The notes: generated from the sequence alone by a model not told the origin. Counted from the first letter of the stretch, positions 1 through 8,052 are shown. The stretch is DNA of 21,338 bases from Tectiglobus sp039183375 (GCA_039183375.1 JBCDBQ010000042.1:1-21338); one strand, 5' to 3'. Program-made: numbers and translations.

Positions 1-2
1 AG

Positions 3-95
3 TCAAGCGACCAAGCCAAGGTCCTTTGTTTCCTTGCATCATCAGATGCCGATTTTGTTACAGGCGTGACCATCGATGTCACCGGAGGGGTATAA
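3..95 (+). CDS. SDR family oxidoreductase, C-terminal end only (partial)
   Basis: Only the last 30 codons are inside the window; the gene begins to the left. The frame ends ...FLASSDADFVTGVTIDVTGGV-stop. This is the typical end of a classical short-chain dehydrogenase/reductase: the 'FLaSdda.yvTG..i.VdGG' segment that follows the cofactor-binding fold. SDRs carry out NAD(P)-dependent alcohol/ketone redox chemistry on very varied substrates, and the catalytic residues are not visible here, so no substrate can be proposed. Its TAA stop (93-95) shares one base with the ATG of the next gene (TAATG). This indicates translational coupling and one operon with the hydroxyacid dehydrogenase downstream. 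The family call is fairly secure despite the short length because both the sequence pattern and the reading frame fit. Confidence 0.75.
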   Translation, partial: SSDQAKVLCFLASSDADFVTGVTIDVTGGV

Positions 96-988
96 TGGTG
101 GATACGGTTGGCTTCATTGGCCTGGGGGCAATGGGTGGTGGCATGGCTGCCAACATTGTCAGGGCCGGGTTCAAGGTTGTGGTCTTTGATATCCTGCCAG
201 AACGGGTGGATGTACTGACAGCGCTCGGAGCAGAAGCCGCCAATTCGCCCATGGCCGTGGCAGCATCTTCCGAACGCACCATCACGATGGTCGAGACCAC
301 GGCCCAAACAGAAGCCGTAATCTTTGGTGAGGCTGGCATTGCGCAGTCCGCTGCTGCTGGCCATCACATTGCAATGATGAGTACGATCGATCCGGTTGCT
401 ACAAAGCGCATGCACGCTGAACTTTCCGACAAAGACATCGGCATGGTGGATGCCCCTGTCAGTGGTGGCACCCCGCGCGCGGCTTCCGGAGAACTTTCGG
501 TGATCGTCGGCGGCAGCGAGGACGAGGTCAACGGATGGCGCCCCTATTTCGAACCAATGGCAGCAAACATTTTTCATGTTGGCGGCATCGGCCAGGGCCT
601 CGCCATGAAACTGGTCAACAATATGCTGATCCAGGTCAATACTGTCGCTGTCGCCGAAGCGTTTGCCCTTGGAGCAAAGGCGGGTCTGGCCCCGCAAACC
701 ATGTATGACGTCATCCGGGTCAGCACCGGTGCAAGTTTTGCGTTGGACCATCGCGTACCACGCTTCCTCTCAGGTGATTTCGCTCCCGGCGGTACTGTCG
801 ATATCTCCTACAAAGATCAGGAACTAGAAACCGCCTTTGCCAAGGAGCTCGGCGTGCCATTGTTGTTGGCGAACGTCTCGCAGCAAGTCTATCAAATGGC
901 GCGCGCCAAAGGCCTCTCAAAGGAAGATGGTGCTTCGATCATCAAACTCTACGAGGAGATGGTCGGCGTGAAGCTTGGCCCGCGCTGA
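95..988 (+). CDS. NAD-dependent beta-hydroxyacid dehydrogenase (3-hydroxyisobutyrate dehydrogenase family)
   Basis: A 297-residue protein, the usual length for this family, which oxidises beta-hydroxyacids (3-hydroxyisobutyrate, tartronate semialdehyde, L-threonate and similar). The N-terminal Rossmann motif GFIGLGAMGGGMA is at residues 6-18. Asp31 at the end of beta-2 (VVVFD) favours NAD over NADP. The substrate-binding signature DAPVSGGTPRAASGEL is at 119-134, and the catalytic Lys172 sits in GLAMKLVNN. The ATG at 95 is chosen because it gives MVDTVGFIGLG, starting at the first beta strand, and overlaps the stop of the upstream SDR. An upstream in-frame extension to 26 lies inside that SDR gene. 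It is probably cotranscribed with the SDR, giving two dehydrogenases for successive steps of one pathway. The exact substrate cannot be read from sequence. Confidence 0.9.
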   Translation: MVDTVGFIGLGAMGGGMAANIVRAGFKVVVFDILPERVDVLTALGAEAANSPMAVAASSERTITMVETTAQTEAVIFGEAGIAQSAAAGHHIAMMSTIDPVATKRMHAELSDKDIGMVDAPVSGGTPRAASGELSVIVGGSEDEVNGWRPYFEPMAANIFHVGGIGQGLAMKLVNNMLIQVNTVAVAEAFALGAKAGLAPQTMYDVIRVSTGASFALDHRVPRFLSGDFAPGGTVDISYKDQELETAFAKELGVPLLLANVSQQVYQMARAKGLSKEDGASIIKLYEEMVGVKLGPR

Positions 989-1008
989 ACCGGGTGACAC
1001 CGTTTCAG
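985..1008. terminator. Hairpin spanning both stop codons of two convergent genes
   Basis: CTGAA (985-989) pairs with TTCAG (1004-1008), and CGG (991-993) pairs with CCG (1000-1002) around a short loop, with one mismatch. The hairpin contains the TGA of the plus-strand dehydrogenase (986-988) and the TGA of the minus-strand monooxygenase (1007-1005). The position suits a bidirectional transcription end. There is no clear U-tract on either strand, so an intrinsic terminator is only possible. Confidence 0.35.
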
Positions 1009-2159
1009 AGATCGCCACCGGGTTTTCGCAGGCCCGCCTCGATCATCAACGGTAGAACGCGCCTACCGAAGAAATCGAGGTCAGGCAGGAAATCGTAGAA
1101 GTTGACCTGGACGCCGTCACAGCCGGCATCCGATAACCGTTGCAATGCCTCGACCACCTGCTCCGGCGAACCCACGATGTGCACGTTACCGCCGATCACC
1201 CAATGCTCTCGCGTGTTGCCACGCCAAGAAGATTGATCGCCACCGGCGAAGGTTGCATAGAAGTTGTCCGCTGCAACTGGATCCTGGTGATCGAGAATGG
1301 CCTGATGCTGCGCCCAAGCCTCAGCCTCGGTCTCACGACAGATGATGTGCGGATTAATGATCGTCTTGATTTCTCGACCCTTGGACCGGGCAAGATCTTT
1401 GATCTTTTTGTTGTGGGCCGGCAGGCTTTCGCATGCCTTGTCAAGATCAGCCCCGGCTGGGCTTGTAATGAAGATTAGGTCCGAATGATTGGTTGCATAA
1501 TCCAGTCCAGCTGGAGATGAAGCAGCATTGACCAGGAGTGGGCGCCCATTGACGGGCTTCGGCGCAACAAACGCGTCTTTGGTTTGCCAAAACTTTCCAT
1601 CGACTGTGACACCCGCGTTTTCAATCCAAAGGCGCTTCATCAGTGTCGTAAATTCATCTGCCATGTCATAGCGCAAATCATGTTCGATCGGCGCCATCCC
1701 GAACATTTCGAACTCGCTCTGCTTGTAGCCGGTCACGACATTCAAACCCCACCGGCCATGGCTCATACTGTCGATCGAGGCGCCAAGCTTGGCAATATGC
1801 AGGGGATGCCAACCATAAAGCACATGCACCGTTGAGATCAGAATCAGGCGCTTGGTCAAACCCGCGAGACCGGCACAGACCATCATTGCATCGGTTGATT
1901 GCTCGCGGAACGCCATCTCTCCGCCGTAACCACCTTTGCCCATCCACTGCGCTAATCCGAAGACGAGATCAAAACCAAGAGCTTCCGCCTGAAGGGCACA
2001 CTGCGCATTATAATCAAACGTCCACGATGTCTCGCGGGGGGCCAACGACGGGCTCCAGGCACCTGACTGTAGCGGCAAGAACAGACCAAGCATCAACTTG
2101 TTTTGTGAGGCGACATCAAGCTGCGGCGTGCTGAATGTTGTGGCGTGTGCGGCGCTCAT
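1005..2159 (-). CDS. LLM-class flavin-dependent monooxygenase (RutA/SfnG-like)
   Basis: A 384-residue luciferase-like TIM-barrel monooxygenase, expected to use reduced FMN from a separate reductase plus O2. The segment IDSMSHGRWGLNVVTGYKQS followed by EFEMFGM is the strongly conserved 'SIDxxSxGRxGlNvVTGw...E..mfG' block shared by RutA (pyrimidine ring opening), SfnG (dimethylsulfone) and alkanesulfonate-type enzymes. The C-terminal GSPEQVVEALQRL and GCDGVQVNFYDFLPDLDFF are also typical of this branch. The start at 2159 gives MSAAHATTF and has AGGAG six bases upstream; a further upstream ATG at 2216 lacks this support. It converges on the hydroxyacid dehydrogenase and diverges from the fatty acid hydroxylase. 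No partner flavin reductase lies in the window. Substrate is unknown; C-S, C-N or ring-opening oxidation are all possible. Confidence 0.87.
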   Translation of the reverse strand: MSAAHATTFSTPQLDVASQNKLMLGLFLPLQSGAWSPSLAPRETSWTFDYNAQCALQAEALGFDLVFGLAQWMGKGGYGGEMAFREQSTDAMMVCAGLAGLTKRLILISTVHVLYGWHPLHIAKLGASIDSMSHGRWGLNVVTGYKQSEFEMFGMAPIEHDLRYDMADEFTTLMKRLWIENAGVTVDGKFWQTKDAFVAPKPVNGRPLLVNAASSPAGLDYATNHSDLIFITSPAGADLDKACESLPAHNKKIKDLARSKGREIKTIINPHIICRETEAEAWAQHQAILDHQDPVAADNFYATFAGGDQSSWRGNTREHWVIGGNVHIVGSPEQVVEALQRLSDAGCDGVQVNFYDFLPDLDFFGRRVLPLMIEAGLRKPGGDL

Positions 2160-2454
2160 CGATCGCTCCTGGCAGGCATTACTGTGTGAGGGCTTGCTCC
2201 AACAAAAGTCAAACACCTCAGGACGAGGGTGTCCAGCACCCCCTTTTATCGACGGCTTTGTTCGATGAGCCGCCCCCTTATCAACACGTAGCGGATATCA
2301 TCTCCCGAATTGCTGCGATCGGGGATTAAACGCGCATCCATGCTTATGCGCAGATTGCCTGACATAGTCGGCGGCGCTAGCCTGCCGCTTGGGACACATT
2401 CAGTTACTCCCCGACCAAATGCCAACAGAACCCCTATTCGAAAGTGAGGTCCAG
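2160..2454. promoter_or_regulatory. Divergent intergenic region between monooxygenase and hydroxylase genes
   Basis: This 295-base stretch must carry the promoters of both divergent genes. On the minus strand TTGACT occurs about 50 bases upstream of the monooxygenase start and resembles a -35 box, but no good -10 follows at 16-18 bases. A small hairpin, GGGTG-TCCAG-CACCC (2227-2241), is followed by CCTTTT on the plus strand. I see no convincing gene and no clear operator. Confidence 0.35.
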
Positions 2455-3279
2455 ATGGCAACCGTACTGAACAAGGACCCTGCCCGCGCCGAACGTGAGC
2501 GCGAACGGCAGAAGCAGTTCCGCAAGCAATTCATCGAAGATACACCCGCTTGGTACCGCGGAGAATATCATCTCGCATTTATGCTAACCGTGACTTTAGG
2601 CACGATTTGGTATTGCTGGGCGCATATCGAAGGTGCAACTTCGTTGGAGTGGCTCGTCATCCTGCCGATGCTCCTTTTCGGAAATTACATCGAGTGGGCT
2701 GCTCACCGCTACATTCTTCATCGGCCGGTTAAAGGCCTGGAAGCAATCTACAAGCGCCATTGCGCTGTGCACCATCAGTTCTTTACGGACCATGACCTCT
2801 CCTATGGCGACCAAAAGGATTGGCGCGCGCTTTTGTTCCCACCCTTTGCGCCCGTTGCCTTCATTCTTGCAGCCGTGCCGCCGGCTTTGCTGCTCGCTGC
2901 GGTCTGGAGCAGCAACGTCGGCTACATCGCCGTGGGTATGATGGCGGTCTACTATTTGATGTACGAAGGCCTGCACACTCTCTCTCATCTTGAGGATCAT
3001 GAGTATCCCTGGTTGCGCCGCGTGCCTCTAGTCAACACAATCCGGCGCATGCACCGGGTCCATCATGACCTTGGCCAGATGCAGACCCGCAATTTCAATC
3101 TCACGTTTCCCATTTGCGACGCTCTGTTCGGCACCAGCGATTTGAGCCGGGGCGTTGTTGGGACACTGTTCAACGGCGATAGCGAAGAACATGTGCGCAG
3201 CGACAATCGCTATACCCCGCCTCCGAAGGAATTCTATGGCGACATGGACGAACCGGTAAAACCAGAGGCCGCGGAGTAA
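2455..3279 (+). CDS. Fatty acid hydroxylase / sterol desaturase superfamily membrane protein
   Basis: A 274-residue integral membrane protein with the histidine clusters that bind the di-iron centre of this superfamily: HRYILH at 84-89 (HX4H), HCAVHH at 102-107 (HX3HH), HTLSHLEDH in the second half, and HRVHHD (HXXHH) near the end. Hydrophobic segments lie before the first cluster and between the second and third (FILAAVPPALLLAAVW, then GYIAVGMMAVYYLMY), which places the clusters on the cytoplasmic face. Enzymes of this type insert hydroxyl groups or double bonds in acyl chains, carotenoids or sterol-like lipids. ATG 2455 is preferred because GAGG lies five bases upstream; ATG 2419 in the same frame lacks a ribosome site. 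It starts a rightward run of three genes. The substrate is not predictable. Confidence 0.85.
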   Translation: MATVLNKDPARAERERERQKQFRKQFIEDTPAWYRGEYHLAFMLTVTLGTIWYCWAHIEGATSLEWLVILPMLLFGNYIEWAAHRYILHRPVKGLEAIYKRHCAVHHQFFTDHDLSYGDQKDWRALLFPPFAPVAFILAAVPPALLLAAVWSSNVGYIAVGMMAVYYLMYEGLHTLSHLEDHEYPWLRRVPLVNTIRRMHRVHHDLGQMQTRNFNLTFPICDALFGTSDLSRGVVGTLFNGDSEEHVRSDNRYTPPPKEFYGDMDEPVKPEAAE

Positions 3280-3310
3280 GCGTCTGAACGGGCATATTGG
3301 TGGCATCCAG

Positions 3311-3356
3311 TGAGAGCGGCGGCTGTTGTCGCTCTCAGGCCGCGCAACTTTTGCGC
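3311..3356 (+). other. Two tandem hairpins between hydroxylase and isomerase genes
   Basis: TGAGAGCG (3311-3318) pairs perfectly with CGCTCTCA (3330-3337) across an 11-base loop. Immediately after, GCGCAA (3342-3347) pairs with TTGCGC (3351-3356) across a three-base loop. No U-tract follows, so these look more like RNA-processing, stability or attenuation elements than full terminators. They sit in the 118-base gap separating the hydroxylase from the TIM-barrel gene. Confidence 0.5.
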
Positions 3357-3397
3357 TTCGGCTTGCCCGGGCACGGCAATCAGAATAACGTCGCGCC

Positions 3398-4243
3398 ATG
3401 ACCCACATTTATCCAAAACTTTGCGTCATCAGCGACGAAACCGGGCCGCGTCTCGATACGTGCTTGGAATTCGCCGCGCAGGAAAAACTTGATGCCGTTG
3501 AAATTCGACAGGTGGATGGCATCAACCCCTTGTCACTTTCACCGGCTCAACTTGATAGCGCAGCTAGCCGCGTTAGGGCTGCGGGGCTGGAGACAGCCGG
3601 CATTGCCACCCCTCTCTTCAAATGGCCGCCTCCTGGGAAATCTGTTGATACACACGGTGATCAGTTTGGCTTCGACCGGGCAGGGCGCAGCGATGAACAA
3701 TTGTTCGAGGATGCGATCCGTGTAGCTGATGCTTTTGACACACGAAACCTCCGGATATTCTCGTTTCTGACCTACGATGATTTCAGCCTCGACGACCTGC
3801 GGCCAGGTTATGAAACCCTGCTCAAACTGGCAGAAAAGCATGACAAGGTCCTGCTGGTCGAAAATGAGTTTGTCTGCAATATCGCGCGCATGGATCAGTT
3901 CCCGGCTCTGATGTCTGCGTTTGATAGCGACCGGCTGCGGCCGCTTCCAGATGTTGCGAACAGTGCCTGGGTTGGCGAAACCCCGACTGCAGAGACATTG
4001 AAAACTGTCATGACTCGTGCGGAGCACATCCACTTCAAAGACTATTCCAAGGCATCGGAGGGTTTCGTTACACTTGGCGAAGGTGACGTCGATGTTGCCG
4101 GATACATTCGATCGCTGCTGGAGCTGGCCGGCGACAGGCAGTTGACTTTCTCAATCGAAACTCATGCCAAATCCGATCAGCTGGAAAACACACGCAAATC
4201 ACTCAAGCATCTGCGGCAATGCTTGGCCGACCTGAACACCTAA
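3398..4243 (+). CDS. Sugar phosphate isomerase/epimerase family TIM-barrel protein (AP endonuclease 2 / xylose isomerase-like fold)
   Basis: 281 residues, normal for the xylose-isomerase-like TIM-barrel family. The expected metal-ligand pattern is visible: Glu155 in VLLVENEF, Asp185 in PDVANS, His212 in HIHFKDY and Glu254 in SIETHAK, with the characteristic 'HiHfKDy...f..lGeGdvd' stretch. Members act as sugar or inositol epimerases/isomerases, hydroxypyruvate isomerases or dehydratases, and often sit in catabolic operons. The ATG at 3398 opens directly into the first beta strand; no strong ribosome site precedes it, so translation may depend on upstream genes. The next gene follows after 25 bases and is probably cotranscribed. 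Specific reaction unknown. Confidence 0.82.
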   Translation: MTHIYPKLCVISDETGPRLDTCLEFAAQEKLDAVEIRQVDGINPLSLSPAQLDSAASRVRAAGLETAGIATPLFKWPPPGKSVDTHGDQFGFDRAGRSDEQLFEDAIRVADAFDTRNLRIFSFLTYDDFSLDDLRPGYETLLKLAEKHDKVLLVENEFVCNIARMDQFPALMSAFDSDRLRPLPDVANSAWVGETPTAETLKTVMTRAEHIHFKDYSKASEGFVTLGEGDVDVAGYIRSLLELAGDRQLTFSIETHAKSDQLENTRKSLKHLRQCLADLNT

Positions 4244-4268
4244 GCTCATTCCCACAAGGACCTTTGTT

Positions 4269-4814
4269 ATGCCTCGGATTGAACCCAAGACCCGCACCGA
4301 TATCCCAGATCACTTGCAGCCCCTGTGGGACAAGATGCTCGGCTATGGTGACTTCGCTGACCAGGCGGGCGTCATGGCCTACCGCATGCCAATCTTTGAG
4401 AAGGGTTGGGGCATGCTGGTTGAGCTCTCGGAGGAAGCGCATACCTCAAAGCGATATATCGAGCTGGCTATCGTGACAGTGTCCCTGCTCAACGAGTGTC
4501 CCTACTGCGTTTCACATCACGCACCGAAACTCGCAGTGCAGGGCATTAGTGAGGCCGGTGCCAGCACTCTGCTTGACTATCAGGATCACCCAGAACTGGA
4601 TGACGTGGATAAGTTGGTGGTCGAATATGCCATCGCGGTGACAACAAAGTGGAACCGGACCCGTGACGAAATCTTTGGACGTCTACGCGAGCACTTTACC
4701 GATGCGCAAATTGTTGAGATCACATGGCGGACGGCCCTGTGCGGCGCATTCAACCGCTTCAACGATATTCTGCAGCTCGAAGGCGGGCATGCGGAAGCGG
4801 AAGCGGCTGAGTAA
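4269..4814 (+). CDS. Carboxymuconolactone decarboxylase / AhpD-like family protein
   Basis: 181 residues. The segment NECPYCVSHHAPKL (75-88) gives the AhpD-type redox motif C77-x2-C80-x3-H84, with Glu76 beside it. The surrounding helices (LAIVTVSLLNECPYC before, and TDAQIVEITWRTALCGAFNRFND near the end) match the all-helical CMD fold. Proteins with the CxxC motif are usually thiol peroxidases or peroxidase-linked reductants; those lacking it are decarboxylases, so a peroxidase-type role is more likely here. AAGGA lies eight bases before the ATG. Its place behind oxygen-using enzymes would suit protection from peroxide or handling of an oxidised intermediate, which is inference. It converges on the Usp gene with a 32-base gap. 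Confidence 0.85.
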   Translation: MPRIEPKTRTDIPDHLQPLWDKMLGYGDFADQAGVMAYRMPIFEKGWGMLVELSEEAHTSKRYIELAIVTVSLLNECPYCVSHHAPKLAVQGISEAGASTLLDYQDHPELDDVDKLVVEYAIAVTTKWNRTRDEIFGRLREHFTDAQIVEITWRTALCGAFNRFNDILQLEGGHAEAEAAE

Positions 4815-4846
4815 ACTCACGCGCGGTGCATTGCGGCCGCCGGATT

Positions 4847-5275
4847 TCAATCACGCACAATGAAGACAGACTGCTTGGCGTGGCGCATCACGCGCGCCGC
4901 GTTTGGGCCTAGCAGGTAGTCTTTTAACTCTGGTCGATGCGATGTCATGACAATGAGATCGCAATTGAGCTTGTCGGCGGCACTAAGCACTTCTTCATAG
5001 ATCGTGCCATGGGCGACATGCGTTTTGATCACGCTTGCGTTGCCAGCGGCTTTCGCCATCACCTCGTCGAGCTTTGCGCGCGCAGCAGCCAATGCCTTTT
5101 CCTCAAAGTCCGGTGGAAAGAAGCTTCCCACAACTGACATGCCCATCGTTGGAACCACTACGATGGCATGCAGTGCCGCGCCGTAATCCTTGGCAAGTTG
5201 CTCGGCCACCGGCAGAGCCCGCGCCCACGAGCTCTCCTGGTCCACATCAATCGGAACGAGGATCGTCTTAAACAT
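4847..5275 (-). CDS. Universal stress protein, UspF-like, linked to TRAP transporter
   Basis: 142 residues, one Usp domain. The start MFKTILVPIDV and the end DLIVMTSHRPELKDYLLG followed by the RHAKQSVFIVR strand are characteristic, and the C-terminal half is close in pattern to UspF (SHRP....YLLG.NAA.V.RHA). The canonical nucleotide motif G-x2-G-x9-G-S/T is changed: Thr111 and Arg114 replace the first two glycines, Gly123 is kept, and Pro124 replaces Ser/Thr. GGGAGG lies upstream of the ATG. It is the last gene after the TRAP permease, 35 bases downstream. A Usp protein encoded with a TRAP importer is known from TeaD of the Halomonas ectoine system, where it modulates transport, and a similar role is inferred here. 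Confidence 0.9.
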   Translation of the reverse strand: MFKTILVPIDVDQESSWARALPVAEQLAKDYGAALHAIVVVPTMGMSVVGSFFPPDFEEKALAAARAKLDEVMAKAAGNASVIKTHVAHGTIYEEVLSAADKLNCDLIVMTSHRPELKDYLLGPNAARVMRHAKQSVFIVRD

Positions 5276-5310
5276 GATTGCCTCCCGGCAGGTGATGTTT
5301 CAGAGCGTCA

Positions 5311-7941
5311 TCAAAATGCTGGTTGCGTCTGTCTGCGGCGCTGCATCAAGATGACCAGAACGAGCAGGAAAAGCGCAGGGATGTAGAAGATCTCCTTCGG
5401 CATCCGCTCGTTCGGTATCTGCACGTTTGTCACAACCACAGGCTTGTCGCCGTAGAAGTCATACGAGCTCATCTGCTTCTCGAACTTGGACGCCGGTAAT
5501 GGCTCTTCAAGTTTGGCAACTCCATCTTCCAGTAGAACCGCAATGCCGGACTTACTCAGGCGATCCGCGCCTTTACCAGACGGTCCCAACGGTATGATGA
5601 GCGTCGACGTATCGATTTTCTCAGCGTTGTTGATGTTCGGGCCAGACACCTGCAAGCGCAATTCGCTGTCGGCAGGCAATTTCTCCGCCAGCTCAACAAC
5701 CTTGATACCGGCACGCTCATCGTACTTCGGTGTTACCTGATCCAACCAGAAACCAGGGCGGAAGAGCGTAAAGGCGATCAGCAAAAGAATGGCCGATTCC
5801 CAGATATAGCTCTTGGCAAAGAAGTAGCCCTGCGTCGCCGCCGCAAATAACATCATGGCTAATGTCGCGACGAGGAACACAAACACGGCTTTGCCAAACG
5901 TGACATCAATCAGCAGCAGTTCCGTGTTGAAGACGAACAGGAACGGCAGCAATGCTGTCCGGATGTCATACATGAAGCCTTGGACCCCGGTCTTGATGGG
6001 GTCGCCACGGGATATGGCAGCGGCCGCAAAAGCGGCCAGGCCAACGGGCGGCGTATCATCCGCCAAAATCCCGAAGTAGAACACGAAGAGGTGGGCCGCG
6101 ACGATCGGGATGATAAGGCCACTCTTGGCTCCGAGGGTCACGATAACAGGCGCCATCAAAGATGACACAACGATGTAGTTCGCCGTCGTCGGCAGCCCCA
6201 TGCCCAAGATCAGGCTCATGACCGCAACCAGGATGAGCAGTAGCATCAGGTTGCCGCCGGAAATCGCTTCGACAAATTCGAGTATGACCTGATGCGCACC
6301 AGAGAGCGACAACGAGCCGACTATGACACCTGCTGCAGCCGTCGCGATGGCAATCGAGATCATGCTGCGTGCACCGGCAATCATGCCCTCGAAGCAGTCA
6401 TGCGCACCACGGCTGAGCGCCGCTCCAAACTCACTGCCCTGACCGCGGAACATGGCCTTTAAAGGGTGTTGGGTCAGCGTAACGAAAATCATCGCGAAAC
6501 ACGCCCAGGATGCAGCGAGTGCCGGCGACAGCTTCTCCGGGGTCGGCAGAATGCACCAGATCAGAATGATAATCGGCAGGACGAAATAGAGACCTGTTAT
6601 CGCAACGTCGGCGGCATTCGGCAGCTTTGTCAGCGGTGCCTCCGGATCATCCATCTCAAGGTCCGGGTGACGTGACGCTAAGATCAACAATACGATGTAG
6701 GCGATCGCACAGACAGCGATCACTGTCGTCAGGGTCAGGCCGGGGAAGATATAGGCGACCCAGTCCAGGAAGTAGTAGACCGCAGCAAACAGCGCGATGG
6801 TCAGCAGGATGCCGGTGAAAACCCGCAGCAATCGGATGCCGATGCTCAAGGTCGGTGTCGGCTTTTCCAGACCCTTGAGGCCTAGCTTGAGAGCTTCCAG
6901 GTGAACGATGTAGACGAGTGCGATGTACGATACCAGAGCCGGTACCAACGCGTGCTTCAGGATCTCGGTGTACGGCGTGCCAGTAAACTCCGCCATCAAG
7001 AATGCAGCTGCGCCCATCACCGGTGGTGTGAGCTGGCCGTTGGTCGACGAGGCGACTTCGACAGCACCGGCTTTTTCCGGCGACAGCCCCGTCTTCTTCA
7101 TCAGCGGGATCGTGAATGTCCCGGTCGTTACGGTATTGGCGATCGATGAGCCGGAATAAACGCCGCTCAAAGCCGATGCAACAACAGCGGCCTTGGCAGG
7201 TCCGCCGCGCAGGTGGCCGAGTAGCGAGAAGGCGAGCTTGATGAAATAGTTGCCAGCACCGGCGCGTTCAAGGATCGATCCGAATAGAACGAACAGAAAA
7301 ATCATCGTCGCCGAGATGTCGAGTGGTACGCCGAAGACGCCTTCGTCTTGGATCCAATAGTGCCACAGTGATTTGCCGATGGAAGCACCCTTCCAGCGGA
7401 TCGTCTCGGGCACCCACTCACCGGAGCCGAAGAAAACGTATGCGACAAAGACCGACGCAACGATCAGGAGCGGAAGCCCCAGTGACCGGTAGACGGCAAT
7501 GGCCAACACGACCATGCCGAGCGTGCCGATGGTGATGTCAACGTTGTTGAATGAGCCTGCACGGTTGGCGATGTCTTCGAAGTTGACCACCGCGTAGAGA
7601 CAGACGACTAGTCCCAGCGCCGCTATAACCCAATCGTAAATCGGAATCGTGTTGCGGGGACTGGAGCGCAAGAGCGGATAGGCCATCGCCGCGAGTACCA
7701 TGGCAAAGACCAGGTGAATCCGCCGGGCGTGGTTCAGTAAATCAAGAAAGAACGTCTGACCGGTTATCTCGGCCAGCGTGTAGGGCAATGCCGTCGCGAT
7801 GAAGAGCTGGTAGAGTGACCAAGAAAAGGCAATGGCGAGAAACATATTCGCCTGCCAGCCAACCGGGTTGCGAGAGCCGGTCTCGACCTGAGCGACCATT
7901 TCGTCCGCAGTTGTCGTGCTCGCAGCTGCATTATCGGTCAT
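5311..7941 (-). CDS. TRAP transporter permease, 4TM/12TM (DctQM) fusion with DUF3394-like C-terminus
   Basis: An 876-residue inner-membrane protein that joins the small and large TRAP membrane subunits in one chain, as is usual for TAXI-type TRAP systems. Hydrophobic segments at about 31-55, 75-91, 101-119 and 138-170 form the DctQ-like part. The large DctM part carries conserved blocks such as SGVYSGSSIANTVTTGTFTI, TNGQLTPPVMGAAAFLMAEF and GMGLPTTANYIV. After the last transporter helices a soluble stretch of about 130 residues and one more helix (FYIPALFLLVLVILM) match the DUF3394-type tail. The start at 7941 (MTDNAAAS) has a GGGGGGA ribosome site; an upstream ATG at 7965 does not. Driven by an ion gradient, it would import an organic anion or amino acid delivered by the binding protein encoded upstream. 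Confidence 0.93.
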   Translation of the reverse strand: MTDNAAASTTTADEMVAQVETGSRNPVGWQANMFLAIAFSWSLYQLFIATALPYTLAEITGQTFFLDLLNHARRIHLVFAMVLAAMAYPLLRSSPRNTIPIYDWVIAALGLVVCLYAVVNFEDIANRAGSFNNVDITIGTLGMVVLAIAVYRSLGLPLLIVASVFVAYVFFGSGEWVPETIRWKGASIGKSLWHYWIQDEGVFGVPLDISATMIFLFVLFGSILERAGAGNYFIKLAFSLLGHLRGGPAKAAVVASALSGVYSGSSIANTVTTGTFTIPLMKKTGLSPEKAGAVEVASSTNGQLTPPVMGAAAFLMAEFTGTPYTEILKHALVPALVSYIALVYIVHLEALKLGLKGLEKPTPTLSIGIRLLRVFTGILLTIALFAAVYYFLDWVAYIFPGLTLTTVIAVCAIAYIVLLILASRHPDLEMDDPEAPLTKLPNAADVAITGLYFVLPIIILIWCILPTPEKLSPALAASWACFAMIFVTLTQHPLKAMFRGQGSEFGAALSRGAHDCFEGMIAGARSMISIAIATAAAGVIVGSLSLSGAHQVILEFVEAISGGNLMLLLILVAVMSLILGMGLPTTANYIVVSSLMAPVIVTLGAKSGLIIPIVAAHLFVFYFGILADDTPPVGLAAFAAAAISRGDPIKTGVQGFMYDIRTALLPFLFVFNTELLLIDVTFGKAVFVFLVATLAMMLFAAATQGYFFAKSYIWESAILLLIAFTLFRPGFWLDQVTPKYDERAGIKVVELAEKLPADSELRLQVSGPNINNAEKIDTSTLIIPLGPSGKGADRLSKSGIAVLLEDGVAKLEEPLPASKFEKQMSSYDFYGDKPVVVTNVQIPNERMPKEIFYIPALFLLVLVILMQRRRQTQPAF

Positions 7942-8008
7942 GGTCCCCCCGAATCGAATTTTCAAAAAATAGAAGCCAGCAACTGGAAGTGCTGCAGAGA
8001 ATTGGTGA

Positions 8009-8034
8009 GGAGGATGGTCCAGGGACCATCCTCC
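8009..8034 (-). terminator. Perfect 12-bp inverted repeat between TAXI binding-protein and permease genes
   Basis: GGAGGATGGTCC (8009-8020) is an exact inverted repeat of GGACCATCCTCC (8023-8034), with only AG between; in RNA the loop would open to about six bases. It lies 18 bases after the binding-protein stop and 67 bases before the permease start. No U-tract follows on the minus strand. It probably acts as a partial terminator or 3'-end stabiliser, so that the binding protein is made in excess over the permease. Confidence 0.6.
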
Positions 8035-8052
8035 GACCTGCGGTTGGGATGA

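Noticed and set aside
2227..2247. Hairpin GGGTG-TCCAG-CACCC followed by CCTTTT as a plus-strand terminator
   Set aside because: No plus-strand gene reads into it, the stem is only five pairs and the U-run is short. It could at most be a leader element.
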